From contig NZ_AFWF01000086.1 in the NCBI RefSeq assembly GCF_000222605.1, forward strand, positions 1-64,000: a stretch of 64,000 nt of DNA, written 5' to 3'. This stretch comes from Vibrio ichthyoenteri ATCC 700023 (GTDB lineage: Bacteria; Pseudomonadota; Gammaproteobacteria; Enterobacterales; Vibrionaceae). The notes beneath the pieces are model-generated. The model saw only the letters and a program-made list of their open reading frames with translations, was not told the DNA's origin and ran no database searches. Positions 33,207 through 45,600 of the stretch are shown piece by piece (within the stretch, counting starts at the first letter, position 1; each line of letters starts with the position of its first letter). The position numbers were made by a program, and so were the translations under genes.

Positions 33207-33919
33207 TCAATCATAAGATCTTTGATACGGCAGATCAGGTTGTTGAAAGCCTGGCGAAGGATATGCAAGCCTACAGCGAATTAGGCCGTGCTGTGCATAT
33301 TTCTCTATCTGGTGGTAGCACGCCAAAAATGCTGTTTAAACTACTCGCAAGCGAACCATTCGCAAGCGCGATCCAATGGCAAAACCTGCACTTCTGGTGG
33401 GGTGATGAGCGCTGTGTGACACCGGATGATGCAGAAAGCAACTATGGTGAAGCAAACACACTCCTGTTTAGCCAAGTGGCTATCCCAGCGGAAAACATCC
33501 ACCGAATTCGTGGAGAAGATGAGCCTCAAGTAGAAGCGGCTCGCTTTGCACAAGAGATGGCCGATGTGATCCCGTGTGAAGACGGCACGCCTGTATTTGA
33601 TTGGATTTTGCTGGGCGTTGGCGCAGATGGTCATACAGCTTCGCTCTTCCCTGGTGTAACAAACTACGCTGACGAAAACCTATCGGTGCTGGCCTCTCAC
33701 CCTGAATCGGGTCAGATCCGCGTGTCGAAAACAGCGAAAGTATTGCAAGCAGCAAAACGCATCAGCTACCTCGTGCTTGGCGCAGGTAAAGTTGCGATCG
33801 TAAATGAAATTTCAACCACGCCTGCTTCTGAGCTGCCTTATCCTGCAGCAAAAATTCAGTCTACGACTGGCGAAACAGAGTGGTACTTAGATTCAGACGC
33901 GGCTGCGCAGATTGCTTAA
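33203..33919 (+). CDS. pgl: 6-phosphogluconolactonase
   Basis: 238 residues. It hydrolyses 6-phosphogluconolactone to 6-phosphogluconate. Motifs are [18 protein letters not shown] near the N-terminus, [10 protein letters not shown] and [16 protein letters not shown], as in the DevB/SOL family. The gene overlaps zwf by four bases (ATGA), which implies translational coupling, and is followed by gnd after 51 bases. Confidence 0.95.
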   Translation: MINHKIFDTADQVVESLAKDMQAYSELGRAVHISLSGGSTPKMLFKLLASEPFASAIQWQNLHFWWGDERCVTPDDAESNYGEANTLLFSQVAIPAENIHRIRGEDEPQVEAARFAQEMADVIPCEDGTPVFDWILLGVGADGHTASLFPGVTNYADENLSVLASHPESGQIRVSKTAKVLQAAKRISYLVLGAGKVAIVNEISTTPASELPYPAAKIQSTTGETEWYLDSDAAAQIA

Positions 33920-33970
33920 CGTTATCGTTAGCACAATAGCCCGTCCTTTAGCGTAATTTGGAGAGAAATA

Positions 33971-35419
33971 ATGAAAGGTGATATCGGTGTAATCGGCCTT
34001 GCTGTAATGGGTCAAAACCTTATCCTAAACATGAACGACCACGGTTTTAAAGTGGTTGCGCACAACCGTTCTACTGAAAAAGTAGACGAGTTCCTAGCAG
34101 GCCCTGCAAAAGACACCAACATCGTTGGCGCATACTCGCTGGAAGAACTGGTAGAGAAGCTAGAGTCACCACGTAAAATCATGCTGATGGTGCGTGCGGG
34201 TGATGTGGTTGATATCTTCATCGATAAGCTAGTACCACTACTAGACAAAGGCGACATCATCATTGATGGTGGTAACACTAACTTCCCTGACACTAACCGT
34301 CGCGTTGCTGCGCTTCGCGAGAAAGGCATTCACTTTATCGGTACTGGCGTATCTGGTGGTGAAGAAGGTGCTCGTTTTGGTCCTTCAATCATGCCAGGCG
34401 GCGCTCCTGAAGCTTGGGAAGCCGTTAAGCCTATCTTCCAAGGCATCTCAGCAAAAACAGACGCTGGTGAGCCTTGTTGTGATTGGGTTGGTAATGATGG
34501 TGCTGGTCACTTCGTTAAAATGGTTCACAACGGCATCGAATACGGTGACATGCAGTTGATCACGGAAGCATACCAGTTCATGAAAGATGGCCTAGGTCTA
34601 TCTGCTGACGATATGCAAAAAGTGTTCGCAGAGTGGAATACCACTGAACTAGACAGCTACCTAGTAGAAATCACCGCCGACATCCTTGGCTACAAAGATG
34701 AAGATGGTGAAGCGCTGGTTGAGAAAATCCTAGACACTGCTGGCCAAAAAGGCACCGGTAAATGGACTGGTATCAATGCGCTAGACATGGGTATCCCGCT
34801 AACGCTAATCACTGAATCTGTATTTGCTCGTTGCCTATCAGCACTGAAAGACCAACGTGTTGAAGCTGAACAACTGTTTGCAAAAACCATCACGCCAGTT
34901 GAAGGTGATAAGCAAGAGTGGGTTGACGCACTACGTCAAGCGCTACTGGCTTCTAAAATCATCTCTTACGCACAAGGCTTTATGCTGATGCGTGAAGCAT
35001 CAAACGAGAATGGTTGGGACCTAAACTACGGTAACGTAGCCCTTATGTGGCGCGGTGGTTGTATCATCCGTTCTGCATTCCTAGGTAACATCCGTGATGC
35101 ATTTGATGCAAACCCAGAAATCGCATTCCTAGGATCAGATGCTTACTTCAAAGGTATCCTAGACAACTGTATGAGCGCATGGCGTAAAGTGGCAGCGAAA
35201 TCAATGGAAGTGGGCATCCCAATGCCATGTATGACTTCGGCACTAACCTTCCTAGATGGTTACACGACCGCTCGTCTACCTGCGAATTTGCTACAAGCAC
35301 AGCGCGATTACTTCGGCGCGCACACTTATGAGCGTATCGATCGTCCACGTGGTGAGTTCTTCCACACCAACTGGACTGGTACAGGCGGTAACACTGCGTC
35401 TACAACTTACGACGTTTAA
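33971..35419 (+). CDS. gnd: 6-phosphogluconate dehydrogenase, decarboxylating
   Basis: 482 residues. It converts 6-phosphogluconate to ribulose-5-phosphate with release of CO2 and NADPH. Visible: the NADP-binding start IGVIGLAVMGQNLILNMNDHGF, the HNRS that selects NADP, GTGVSGGEEGARFGPSIMPGG, and the catalytic Lys/His region GNDGAGHFVKMVHNGIEYGDMQ. The length is usual. The start has GGAGAG ahead. The gene shows stronger codon bias than its neighbours, as expected for a highly expressed enzyme. A strong terminator follows. Confidence 0.97.
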   Translation: MKGDIGVIGLAVMGQNLILNMNDHGFKVVAHNRSTEKVDEFLAGPAKDTNIVGAYSLEELVEKLESPRKIMLMVRAGDVVDIFIDKLVPLLDKGDIIIDGGNTNFPDTNRRVAALREKGIHFIGTGVSGGEEGARFGPSIMPGGAPEAWEAVKPIFQGISAKTDAGEPCCDWVGNDGAGHFVKMVHNGIEYGDMQLITEAYQFMKDGLGLSADDMQKVFAEWNTTELDSYLVEITADILGYKDEDGEALVEKILDTAGQKGTGKWTGINALDMGIPLTLITESVFARCLSALKDQRVEAEQLFAKTITPVEGDKQEWVDALRQALLASKIISYAQGFMLMREASNENGWDLNYGNVALMWRGGCIIRSAFLGNIRDAFDANPEIAFLGSDAYFKGILDNCMSAWRKVAAKSMEVGIPMPCMTSALTFLDGYTTARLPANLLQAQRDYFGAHTYERIDRPRGEFFHTNWTGTGGNTASTTYDV

Positions 35420-35474
35420 TCACTGAAAGAACTCGTCCATATAGATTGGAATCGAGTTAACAGCAGATTGATTT

Positions 35475-35505
35475 AAAGCCGGTAGCCTTGCTATCGGCTT
35501 TTTTT
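35475..35505 (+). terminator. Rho-independent terminator of the zwf-pgl-gnd operon
   Basis: An 11-bp stem (AAAGCCGGTAG/CTATCGGCTTT, one G-T pair, 5-base loop) is followed by a T run. Confidence 0.92.
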
Positions 35506-35692
35506 GATCACTTACCGTTGAGAGTCCGCTCTGCGAAATGAGATCATCCTAAGTTCTACGCCTATAATAAATAGTGTATGGATGAGGCGAAACCTACGTC
35601 GCTACCCTATTCTCCAAATGCATCATTTGCCGACGAAAGATTTGCTCGGTTAACAAACACCAGGATGGCGAACACGATCTATTGAGGTTCAC

Positions 35693-35848
35693 ATGACAAT
35701 TAATACCCGCTTTGTGTATGTCCCTGAAAACGAAATCCCAGAACAAACACAACCATCATCGCCACCGCTAATGTCAGAGAAGGAAGCACAGCGCCAAGCG
35801 TTAGTGAAGCAAGCTCAACATGAAGGTCAATTACTCAGTGATGATTAA
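35693..35848 (+). CDS. Small hydrophilic protein of 51 residues
   Basis: ATG at 35693 has GAGG seven bases upstream and runs to TAA at 35846. The product starts MTINTRFVYVPENEIPEQ, then QPSSPPLMSEKEAQ and a helical tail ending LLSDD. Composition and codon use look like a real Vibrio gene, and a strong terminator lies about 80 bases later. I know no family for it. Confidence 0.6.
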   Translation: MTINTRFVYVPENEIPEQTQPSSPPLMSEKEAQRQALVKQAQHEGQLLSDD

Positions 35849-35930
35849 TGCCAACTGAACAGAATAAGCTTGCTTAATGGCACTGTTAGGCTCCATATGG
35901 TGTACTGACAAAGTATGGCAACGACCAAAT

Positions 35931-35969
35931 AAGACAAAGCCCAACTCTCTAGTTGGGCTTTGTCTTTTT
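35931..35969. terminator. Strong bidirectional terminator
   Basis: A 16-bp perfect stem (AAGACAAAGCCCAACT and its complement, 4-base loop CTCT) lies between the 51-residue gene and the converging membrane protein gene. Short T and A runs flank it. Confidence 0.9.
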
Positions 35970-35983
35970 AATCCAGCAAGCAA

Positions 35984-36241
35984 CTAGCGCCAAATTAGCT
36001 TCGCGATTTTTTTACCTATTAGATAACAAGTATAAGCCACCGCGACCAAAACTAAGATTGCCGCTAAATAGGCAAGATACTGAGGAAAACCTAGCCCCCA
36101 CGCAAAAGTAAACGCGAGTCCATGTAAAGCTTCAACCGGCATTTGAAGGAGAGACATAGGGGTACCAGCACTAAAAATAGAGACAAATAGACTCAAGCCA
36201 ATACATGCCGTCATTACAGCGAAAAAAGTCGCTTTATTCAT
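35984..36241 (-). CDS. Small two-helix membrane protein, unknown function
   Basis: 85 residues. Two hydrophobic helices (about 5-27, FFAVMTACIGLSLFVSIFSAG, and about 52-75, LAYLAAILVLVAVAYTCYLIG) are joined by a loop with MPVEALHG. The tail is basic (GKKIAKLIWR), so both ends probably face the cytoplasm. No family is recognised. The ribosome site is weak. It shares the strong terminator at 35931-35969. Confidence 0.55.
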   Translation of the reverse strand: MNKATFFAVMTACIGLSLFVSIFSAGTPMSLLQMPVEALHGLAFTFAWGLGFPQYLAYLAAILVLVAVAYTCYLIGKKIAKLIWR

Positions 36242-36385
36242 AAATCAGTAACGATAAAGTAAAAACCAAATTCTATTCTCGACTTTTGTTTCACGCTAGC
36301 GATAATTTAGCGCTCAACCGTCATTGTGGCGACAAAACAAGCATAAAACACCCCCAGATTCAAAGAGAGATTACTGCGCCAATAA

Positions 36386-36666
36386 ATGAACATAACAGAG
36401 TCATTATTAACAGCGTACTCCCAATCCTTGCAGGCCGATTCACTCGGTGAAAGTAGTATTCGCATTGTTACTCGTTTGATGGGGCTGATTTTGACCTGAT
36501 TGGCATGCAAATGCTCATTCAAAGCGCACACGATGCCATTTTTCGGCTTCACACCCCAACCAACGAAGAGCCTATCGTTCACATCAGCAATATCTATTCA
36601 CTTTGTGGTCCTCTAAAAAAAGGGCCTTACGGCCCTTTCTCATTATATTTCCTGAGGTTTGATTAA
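36386..36666 (+). pseudogene. Probable frameshifted remnant of a small gene
   Basis: From ATG 36386 one frame reads MNITESLLTAYSQSLQADSL and on to IRIVTR, then runs off at TGA 36497. Restoring one base near 36476-36478 joins it to another frame that continues DGADFDLIGMQMLIQSAHDA, then IFRLHTPTNEEPIVHISN and IYSLCG. Both parts look like real protein. There is no ribosome site close to the ATG and the 3' end runs into the adhesin gene's terminator, so the gene is probably dead. A minus-strand frame at 36307-36582 is likely its shadow. Confidence 0.35.
36613..36638 (-). terminator. Rho-independent terminator of the giant adhesin gene
   Basis: The stem AAAGGGCC/GGCCCTTT (4-base loop) starts four bases past the adhesin stop; on the minus strand a run of seven T residues follows. 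Confidence 0.9.
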
Positions 36667-39600
36667 CTCAGTTAATAAGTTAGTTAGTTCGCTACCGGTA
36701 ATGTTACCGCTACCACTGTCAATTCCGCTTAATTGATCCACCACACCATCAAGCTGAATCGTTTGAGTACTATTGCCATTATCACGCGTAATGGTCAACT
36801 CAACGTTATTATCATTGACTACCGTCGCCGAAATACTACTGAATAAGTCATCCATGGTTTCGTTCTGGCCTAGTAAGTCTGAAATATCGATCTTATCTTC
36901 GCTAACCGTGAAATCGCTAATGATATCAAGTCCGCCATCCAGATCGCTATTCATCCATAGGAAGGTATCGTTACCGGCACCACCAGTAAGTACATCATTG
37001 CCTAAGCCACCGATAAGCACATCGTCACCATCGCCACCAAATAGGAAGTCATTACCGAGACCACCATCAATCACATCATCACCTTGATGCCCAAGCAGCA
37101 CGTCATCACCATCTGTGCCAGTGATTACGTCATCACCAGTTGAACCATTAAGGCTTGGTGAAGCCGCTTTCACATCACCAGATTGGCTGATGTTTAAGGT
37201 TGCTAAATGTTGTGACTCTACTCCGTTGGTATCAAGCACGGTATAAAGGATGTTGTAACCAACCGCTTCACCTGCTCCAAGTTGTGGGGCTGTCGGATCG
37301 GGTTGGAAGAAGTATGAACCATCCTCTTTGATGCGCAGATCACCGTAATCAGTTTCTACGACAAGATCATCAATATCAACTCTCGTGGTAACCGATGCCG
37401 GGGTGACCTGACCATTCACTCCAATCTCTTGGAGAACTTGAATACTCGACGCATTGATGACAATTTCTTCGACATCCATACCGGTAATCATTGCGAGAAG
37501 AGTACCCGGTAAACCAATGGTTGGACGTAGTTTTGGCAACTCCGTTTTGATTTTAGAATCTGGTATATAAAGAATATTTCCAGAACCAGCCACCTCTTCT
37601 AAACCCTCTTTAGGAATAGAGGATGGAACACCAACCCCGACAGACGTGACCTCTTTATCCGCGATAAAGGCATCCCACTCACTGTTGGTTGTTGAATCCC
37701 AACCTCGGTTATTACTACCATCACTAAGGAAGAAGATCACATCATTGGTATTGGTCAAATCAACACTATTAAGAGCGGCATCATCATAGCCATTCATCAC
37801 GCCATAAACCGCTTCTTCGTAATCAGTGTAACCAGAAGGGTCAAACACGCCTGTATAGCTACTATCAGCAACACTGCTCAAGGCAGAGCCTAACATTGCA
37901 ATCGCTTGGTTAACCGTCATCCAACCTTCACTTTGAGCCGAACGGTCAGCATTATCGTTACTCTGCCCATCTTTCCCATCCGTTAATTGATCATCAAAAT
38001 CGATGAGCTGCACTAGGACATTTTCAGAGCCTTCTTGCGCATTAACATGCTCAAGCATTTCTATTGACGCTTCTAGCACCAATTCCATTCTCATTTTATT
38101 TTGATCCGGATTGCCTGAATCACTATAGAATGGTTTGCTGCGCATACTGCCCGAAGAGTCGATGATCAAACTCATCAAGGTCATTGGCGTTTCACCACCT
38201 TGATCGGCATAGATATCTTGTTGTGATGCAGCATTTTCAGTGCTTGTCGCAGTATCATTATTGGCCACTTCAGTGCTGGTCGCCGTAACATCGATATCGA
38301 GAACCGTACCTTGTGGATGGGTAATCACTAGGTTATCGAACGTTTCTGCCGCAGAACCAGTCACCGGCAATATCCAATTCACGCCGTCTTGGTATCCAGC
38401 GGACACCACAGCTGTCGCAGGCAGACCTTGAATTACCACTGATTGAATCTGTTCACTGCCATCAAGGTCATTCACAGATGCCGCTATATCAACTTCCGTT
38501 TCGATATCACCTTGTCCATTCACCGTCGATTCGCCAAACACAATCGATACGCTTGGTTCATCCGCCACTGGGGTGATATTAATGGTTAAGGTGTCACTCA
38601 CTCCCGTATTAGTCGTAAAGGTAATAACAGGAAGAGAACCAGACCAATCTGCATTTGGTTCAAAGCTGTAGTCACCGTTGGCCTCTATCAACAACGTACC
38701 TGAAGCCAAATTAACGGCTTCACCAACATTGTAATTGACGTTATCAAGAGTGAACCCAGCGATGCTAAGTACATTGTCTTCATCCGTCGCACTATCGAGT
38801 ACATTACCCGATACCGAATTATCTTCATCAACGGTTTGAGTTTGTGAAACGGTTGTGGTTGGTTTGTTTTCATGCACGACAACTTGTATCGTACCCACCG
38901 AATCAGCTTCACTGGTTGAGTATTGCTCTTTCGCCGTTGATGTCACAGTGATGATAAAGTCACTATCATCACCTAATGGCGGTAAAACGGTTAACTGAGT
39001 TAAATCCCAGCCGGTCACACCCACGATACCGCTCGCATCAACATTGACGCTATTACCCGCCCCATCACTTAAGGTTGCATCTTGCGGTAAGCCACTAAGC
39101 TCGACCATTAAATCTTCCGAATTATCGGTATCAACCAATGCGGTGGTAATTTCAGACAGTGGAATCTCCGTATCTTGCAAGCCTTCGTTATAGGCATACA
39201 CCTCGTACACCTCTACACCTTCAACAATTTGCAATGCTGAGGTTCGCAGTTCGGTATTCTCCAAGGCCGCTTGGTCAGGTACCACTGGTAGATTACTGCT
39301 GGCTAAATCAACGGCCGGAGCGCCATTAATCGACACGTTGACATCAAAATTACCCGGACCACTTTGGTTGTGGTGGTAAATTTCAATTGGGTAAAAACCG
39401 CTTACTGGAGGAATAAATTCACTGCCGTTAATCTGGCCGCTATTCACGCCCCAACGCGCTTCGTCCACCAATTCGCCGCCAACTTTAATCGCTAAGCTAT
39501 CGTCAGCTTTACCCGTAAAGTCGTATGTATTACCAGCCTCTAGATAAACAAGCCCAGTCACTAACACTGCCGTGTTCGCCGGTGTCGCGCCGCTGCCTGT

Positions 39601-42600
39601 TTCTTGCGCGTTATTGGTTGTCGATTGCGTCGCTTGAGTCATATCAAGCATGCTAATTTGTTCGACAAGGGTATCGCCATCTACACCATTGCCAAGACCA
39701 AAGATTGGGTCCACAACCACATTGTCCCATTCAGAGATATTGAAACTTTGCTCAGGGAAAACGATATCCGGAGTCACAATCGACAAGGTTGGCGCATCGG
39801 CAACCGGGGAGACATCGATCGTTAAGGTATTTTCCTCACTACGCGCATCGCCTTTCTCCAAAATAAAGCCCAGACTCGAGTAATCTTGGTATTGATTACC
39901 TTCGCCCACATTTGGATATTGGTCATAACCTGTTTCATGTTCAGCAGGAACAAAGCGTACGTTTCCTGCCGCTATCTCAGAACCATCGATTCTGTCACGC
40001 TCCGCAATGGGTTCCCAAGTATCAGGCGCCGTTTGCAACTCGTATTGACCATTACTTGATAGCTGAGTGACAAATAATGTTGCATCAGGATCTGTGATGC
40101 CAAGATCGTTTAGCGTTAGAATGTGCTCAGAGTCTTCGATAATTTCAATTTGTTTGCTCTGTGCATCAAGCACAGGCAATACCGTCACGTTAATAACCTT
40201 ATCAACGGTTTCTACCACACCTGGCGCGTTGTCTTGAGAGGAGACAGAAACGCCAAGTGGATAATTTCCCGGTTCAGGAACATTAATAAACAGTTCCGAA
40301 AGATCATTTTGCCAAGCGGTAATATCAATTTTACCGCTACCGTCAGGTGTCAGATCGCTACCATCAGGGGCCTTAATGACGGTGCCTGCTGGGAATGCTC
40401 CTAAATCAAGTTCAGTGGTCAATGTCTCTGAACCGTCGGTATCAACCAATCCCACTACAATGTCACTGAGCGCAATGTAGCTGTCCTCGTAACCAACATT
40501 ATCGAGAGTTCCTAATTTAATATCATCCAGTAAAGCGCCGTAGCTGTTGGCCGATGTTTCCGATTCAAACACCACTTTATACTGACCATCATCTGGCGTT
40601 TGGAAGTTAAGTGTTTCACTACTCCACGTTAGACTTTGTTGATCGGTATATTCAAACAATATGGTCCGTTCACCTTGGCTGTTTTCTAAGAAAATGGTCA
40701 TAGGTGAATCATCTAAACGACGAGCGGCCACATCAAATGACAAGGCATAAAACTGCCCCGCCTCGCCCTCAAATTGTGTAAAGAGTTGGTCATCTCCATT
40801 ACGGCCTTCTAGCTCATAAACATTATTGCCTTGTTCGCCAGCATTACCTCGATAAACCGTTTCCTTACCGACTTCATTGTAGTCTTGATTACCACTGTTA
40901 TTGTCTGTTCCCCAAACGCCTTCAGCGCCGTCGCTGATGCCTTCGACAACATCCGCATCGGTAAGCTCTTGTGAGTCAATATTTCCTCTCCACGACTGAC
41001 CATCCAAATCAATCGTATCGAAATTATGGAAGGACAGAATCTCCGCGCCTTCGATATCTAGATTTGGCGTATCAGTCACCGCTTCCACGTCGACATCAAT
41101 AATATGGTCTTCTATTACCGTATCGTTTGCAGTATATCCTTCAACTCGGAGGCTAAAGTTGACATCGCTGTGTTCAGGAGGCGTAATCGTCAATAGATCG
41201 AGTTGGTTTGGTGACAATGAGGCCATGCCATTAATCACACTAATTTCATTGCCATCGGAAGCGAGCACGGCGCCATCAGGGATATCTTTGATAACAATTT
41301 CCACCACCGAGCTATCCGCTGGTAGTGTAATATCAAGCGCGATTGCCGTATCTTCTTGGCCTGCAGCGCTATCATCAACATCTAAATCCGACACTTCGAT
41401 AACTTGAACCGTAGTGGTTGCCGTATTCGACTCTTGCCCCGCATCATCGGTCACTTTAACCGTCACCGTTCGGTCTGTTTCATCAGGATTTTCACTGCTG
41501 TTTTCAAAGCCAATTTGTTTTAAAAACGCTTCAAATTCGGAAGCAGACAGGCCATTTGGATCATCGGCCGTCACCGTTAGTACAATCGAAGATGCAAGCA
41601 CACTTTGACCAATCGTAAAGCCGCTGGTGTTGGCGGGCAGTGTTAAGCTGTCACCATCAAATTTATTGACTAAAGTAACTTCCATGGTCGTAATACGGTC
41701 ATGGTCATCGAATATATCTGCGTCCAAGTCAGCAATGGAGACCGGATCATCCCCTTCGGTGAAGGTGGTTTGATAATCCACATTACTGTCGAGTTTGGAA
41801 ACTTTAATCACTAAGTCGTTGTAATCATCGTCATCACGAGGATGGCCTAGTTGATCATCAAAGCTCAAGACGGTATTTCCATCATTGTCTTCAGATACTC
41901 GGATGGTCGAATTCTCGCCATGGGTTGAGAATACGGTCTGGTTTGGTACGACCGCACCATTAATCAACAGCTCTCCCATATCACTCGTCGTGAACTCTGC
42001 GTTAGCAGGTGCACTGCTAATCACATCCGCAGCATCTGGGATGAGGAAATAACCGACATTATCCAAGCTATCAAGTTGACCGAGTACAGGGTCTACAACA
42101 TTGCCTTTGTAGTCATGGGAGTCGTCCATCAATATCATTAGCTGCTGCGTATCACTTGTGTCGTCATAGACATAGTAGCCAAACACATTTTGATATCCGG
42201 CGCTTTCGCTGACAAACTCAATTTGATACTGACTTCCATCCAAATCTAGAGTCGGAGATTCGTTGTCAGTTATCGTCGCCAGTCCTTCCTCTACGCCTTG
42301 TTGATACTGAGTGCTTGCCGACAACATAAAGACTTCGTTGTTATCAGATACGTTATCATCTGTCGTTTGCACAAGAACATCGAACTCAGACTCACCAGCT
42401 GGAAGTATAAACTGCACCGTTCCGTCATTACCGACGCTAAGGACTTGTGTGGTCGAACCAAATTGGACACTCAACTCCGTACCATCAAAGTCTTCAGGAG
42501 TCGTCGCATTGCCTTCCGCGAGAGTTAGGGTGATGGTTGTATCTGTGGTGCTGCTTGATGACAAGGTCACATCGAAAGTAGCGATATTGCCTTCTTCGAC

Positions 42601-45600
42601 GGTCGGTTCGCTAACGCCAGTCACAACCGGACGGTCATCATCCGCTGGGGTTGGCCCGCTTGGATCGACACTGCCATCATCAAAGATGGTCGCAACGCCT
42701 TTATCATTACCTTGTGCGCCCACTACACCACTAGCGGTAAGCTCAAAGCTTTCTGCGCCTTCGTATATTGGTGCATTGTTATCATCCGTCGTTGCGACAG
42801 TCACGCGAACTTCGTTCACGCCCGCCGGCAGAACCACATCACCATTATTGGCCACAGTCAGCACTTCCGAACCGTTGTTGCCTTCAAACTCAACCAGCAT
42901 GGCGCCGATGTCGTCGCTTTCTGTCGAGATATGATTAATACCTAAGTTGATGGTGGTTGGCGCTTCAGTTGGGGTGGTCAATGACACGATAAACACGGCG
43001 TCTTGTCCTTCGCTCACATCCACATCATCTGACACTTGTACCAAAGGTATATCAACGTTTTCAATGTTCCCTTCACCACTCACACCACCAATGCTCAAGG
43101 TGTAATCTTCGGTGAGTTCGTAAATACCATCCACTAAGGTTGGAATGACAATACTGAAATTGCTGATACCTATCGGGACAACAATTTCATTGGTAATAGG
43201 GTCAAACGTCACACCATTGGTAAATTGAGCCTGACTTAAGTCAACATCGTTGTCGGTTGCGGTATCGTCGTTGGCACCAAATTCAATGCTGTAACGGGTT
43301 TCTTCAAGCACGCCATCTTCAAGTGCCACTTGATAAACTAGATTGTCCCCTTCCACCACAGTGGTATCGAGCATCTCAATGGAGTCCACATCCACGGGCG
43401 TTGGCAGAGGATTAACAATGATTGAGACTTTGGCTTCATCAAAGCCGCCTTTATCGTCAGTGATGACATAATCAAAATGGGTATCGCCGGTAAAATCATC
43501 ATCCAAATCGATATAGACAATGCCATCTTCAATCCAAATGTTGGCATTATTGGCATCCGATACATGGGTAAAGCGGATACTATCACCATCAGGATCAGCA
43601 TCATTACCCAGCAGCTCAGAAACCGGGATTTGCAATACGTCGCCTTGATTGGCGACATACGCGCCATCGCTTGACGCTTTAAAGCCGGTCAGGAAGTAAT
43701 CCGATGAATCCGATCCTCGGCTTGGTTCGTTAACAAAATCCACCGCCTCAAACACGATGCTGTCAAACGCTACACCGCCTAGTGCGGTTTCATCAAAGCT
43801 GTAGGTGCCATTACTGCTGCCTTCGTTAGCGATAAATAAACCGCTGGCAACCGCATTATCACCGAAATAAGCCACCCATTTGCCTTGCTCGTGGTTGCCG
43901 TTACCGCCTTCGTCTTTAAATAGATTTGAGACAGAGAAAGTAAACTCGGTCACGGGCTCATCAAGATCAATTCTAAATTGCTCCGATTCGCCCTCTTCAC
44001 GGTTATATTGAATTTGCGCGTCTGGACCACCGTTTTCATCGCCCTCGACACCGCGTTTCACGCCACTCTCGGTAATGCCTTTGTCATCACCTTGGTAACT
44101 GCCGCTGACTTGCGCATCGGGATGGATCCAATCGTCGCCATTGAATTTACCCAGTTCGACTTCAAACGCCACCGGATCATCGGTTGCAATTGGTGGGGTA
44201 TTATCGGCTTCAACAAGGCTGACCGTCCGTTCTTCACTGACGTTATCATCACTGTCGACAGCGCGGTAATCAAAGCTATCATCCGCAGGATTCGCTTCAA
44301 AGTAGCGCAGTTCCCAGTTACCGTTACCAATGGTAGAGACTTCCACACTGGTGATTTGCGCGCCTTCTTGGCCTTCTGAAGCAAAAATTTCTATTTCTTT
44401 GAACAAGTCAGTATTGCCTGAGGTCTCTTTGGTGACCTCTTTGACAATTGTGCTGCCATCATCGAGATAAACGGTGATCAAGACGCTGGTTGGGTTGGCT
44501 TGTTGTCCTTCATAGAACCATCCGCCTAAACCATCCAGACCCAGCGTGACCGAATCTGCAGGACGTTCAGACATATCAATCACGATCGATTCGTTCGCTT
44601 GAATCCCATCACCATTGCCCACACCCAGACCGTAACCAATATGGTTTTTGTCACCAAAGTATTGCGTCAGTGGTTGGTCGTTGTTGGACTCAGCGGTGAT
44701 ACGGATCACGTCATCGCTGCCTTCAAAGGTCAGCACGCGCTGTGTTGGGTCACCATCGACCGGCTCACCCCAGTTAAGGAACGATGTGGTACTTTCATCG
44801 CCTTCAAAGCCTTCGGGCTCTTCTTTTACGCCCAGGAAGAAGCCGGTTGATTGATCGTCGTTTTCGTAGGTAAACAACGTTGGGTCGAAGGTTTTCAGCT
44901 CGCCAATCACCTCGCCGTTGTCATCAAATTGAGTCAAGTCACTCTCATCGAGAGGTTGACCATCATAAAACAGCACGCCAGACTCTGGCAGACTGGTGAT
45001 CACCACACCTAGTGGCGTATTGGCAGAATCGTCTTCTTGATCAGAAATGTGGTCGTTGTCAGCATTCACATCATCATTAAAGACAATCGCAGCACTACCA
45101 TTTGAATCGAGAGCGACATCAAAGTCTTCTGCTTCTGGTGGATTGTCTTTGCTGTCATCAATCAACACATGCTGGCTAGCATCACTTAAATCCAACGCTT
45201 CAAAGATATTGTTGTTTTGGTCATCGGTTACCGACACCACCGAAACCGTGAAGGCTTGGCCTTCTTCATAAACATCATCTTGCACGGTATCAATCGTAAA
45301 ATTAGCCGTATAGCCATCAGGGTTAACAATCGCTTGTGCCACTTCGACAATGTCATCACCATCGGCATTCACATAGCTGTAGCTTAAGGTAATGATGCTA
45401 CCAGCCGGAGCCAACGGTGTTGCCAAAGGTTTTGCTGGATCACTCAACGTGATAGTAAATTGCCCTGTTGAGTCTCCTTCCATCACCGATTCCGGTCCAG
45501 TAAGGGTCACAATGGCAGGATCAACATCATCGGTAATGGTGGCATCACCATCCACATCGCTTTGTTGATATTCGGTTGTTGCCGCTAGATTAAATGTCTC

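Noticed and set aside
36307-36582. 91-codon minus-strand frame next to the adhesin stop
   Set aside because: The opposite strand reads more like protein across a single-base shift, and this frame has no recognisable domain or ribosome site.
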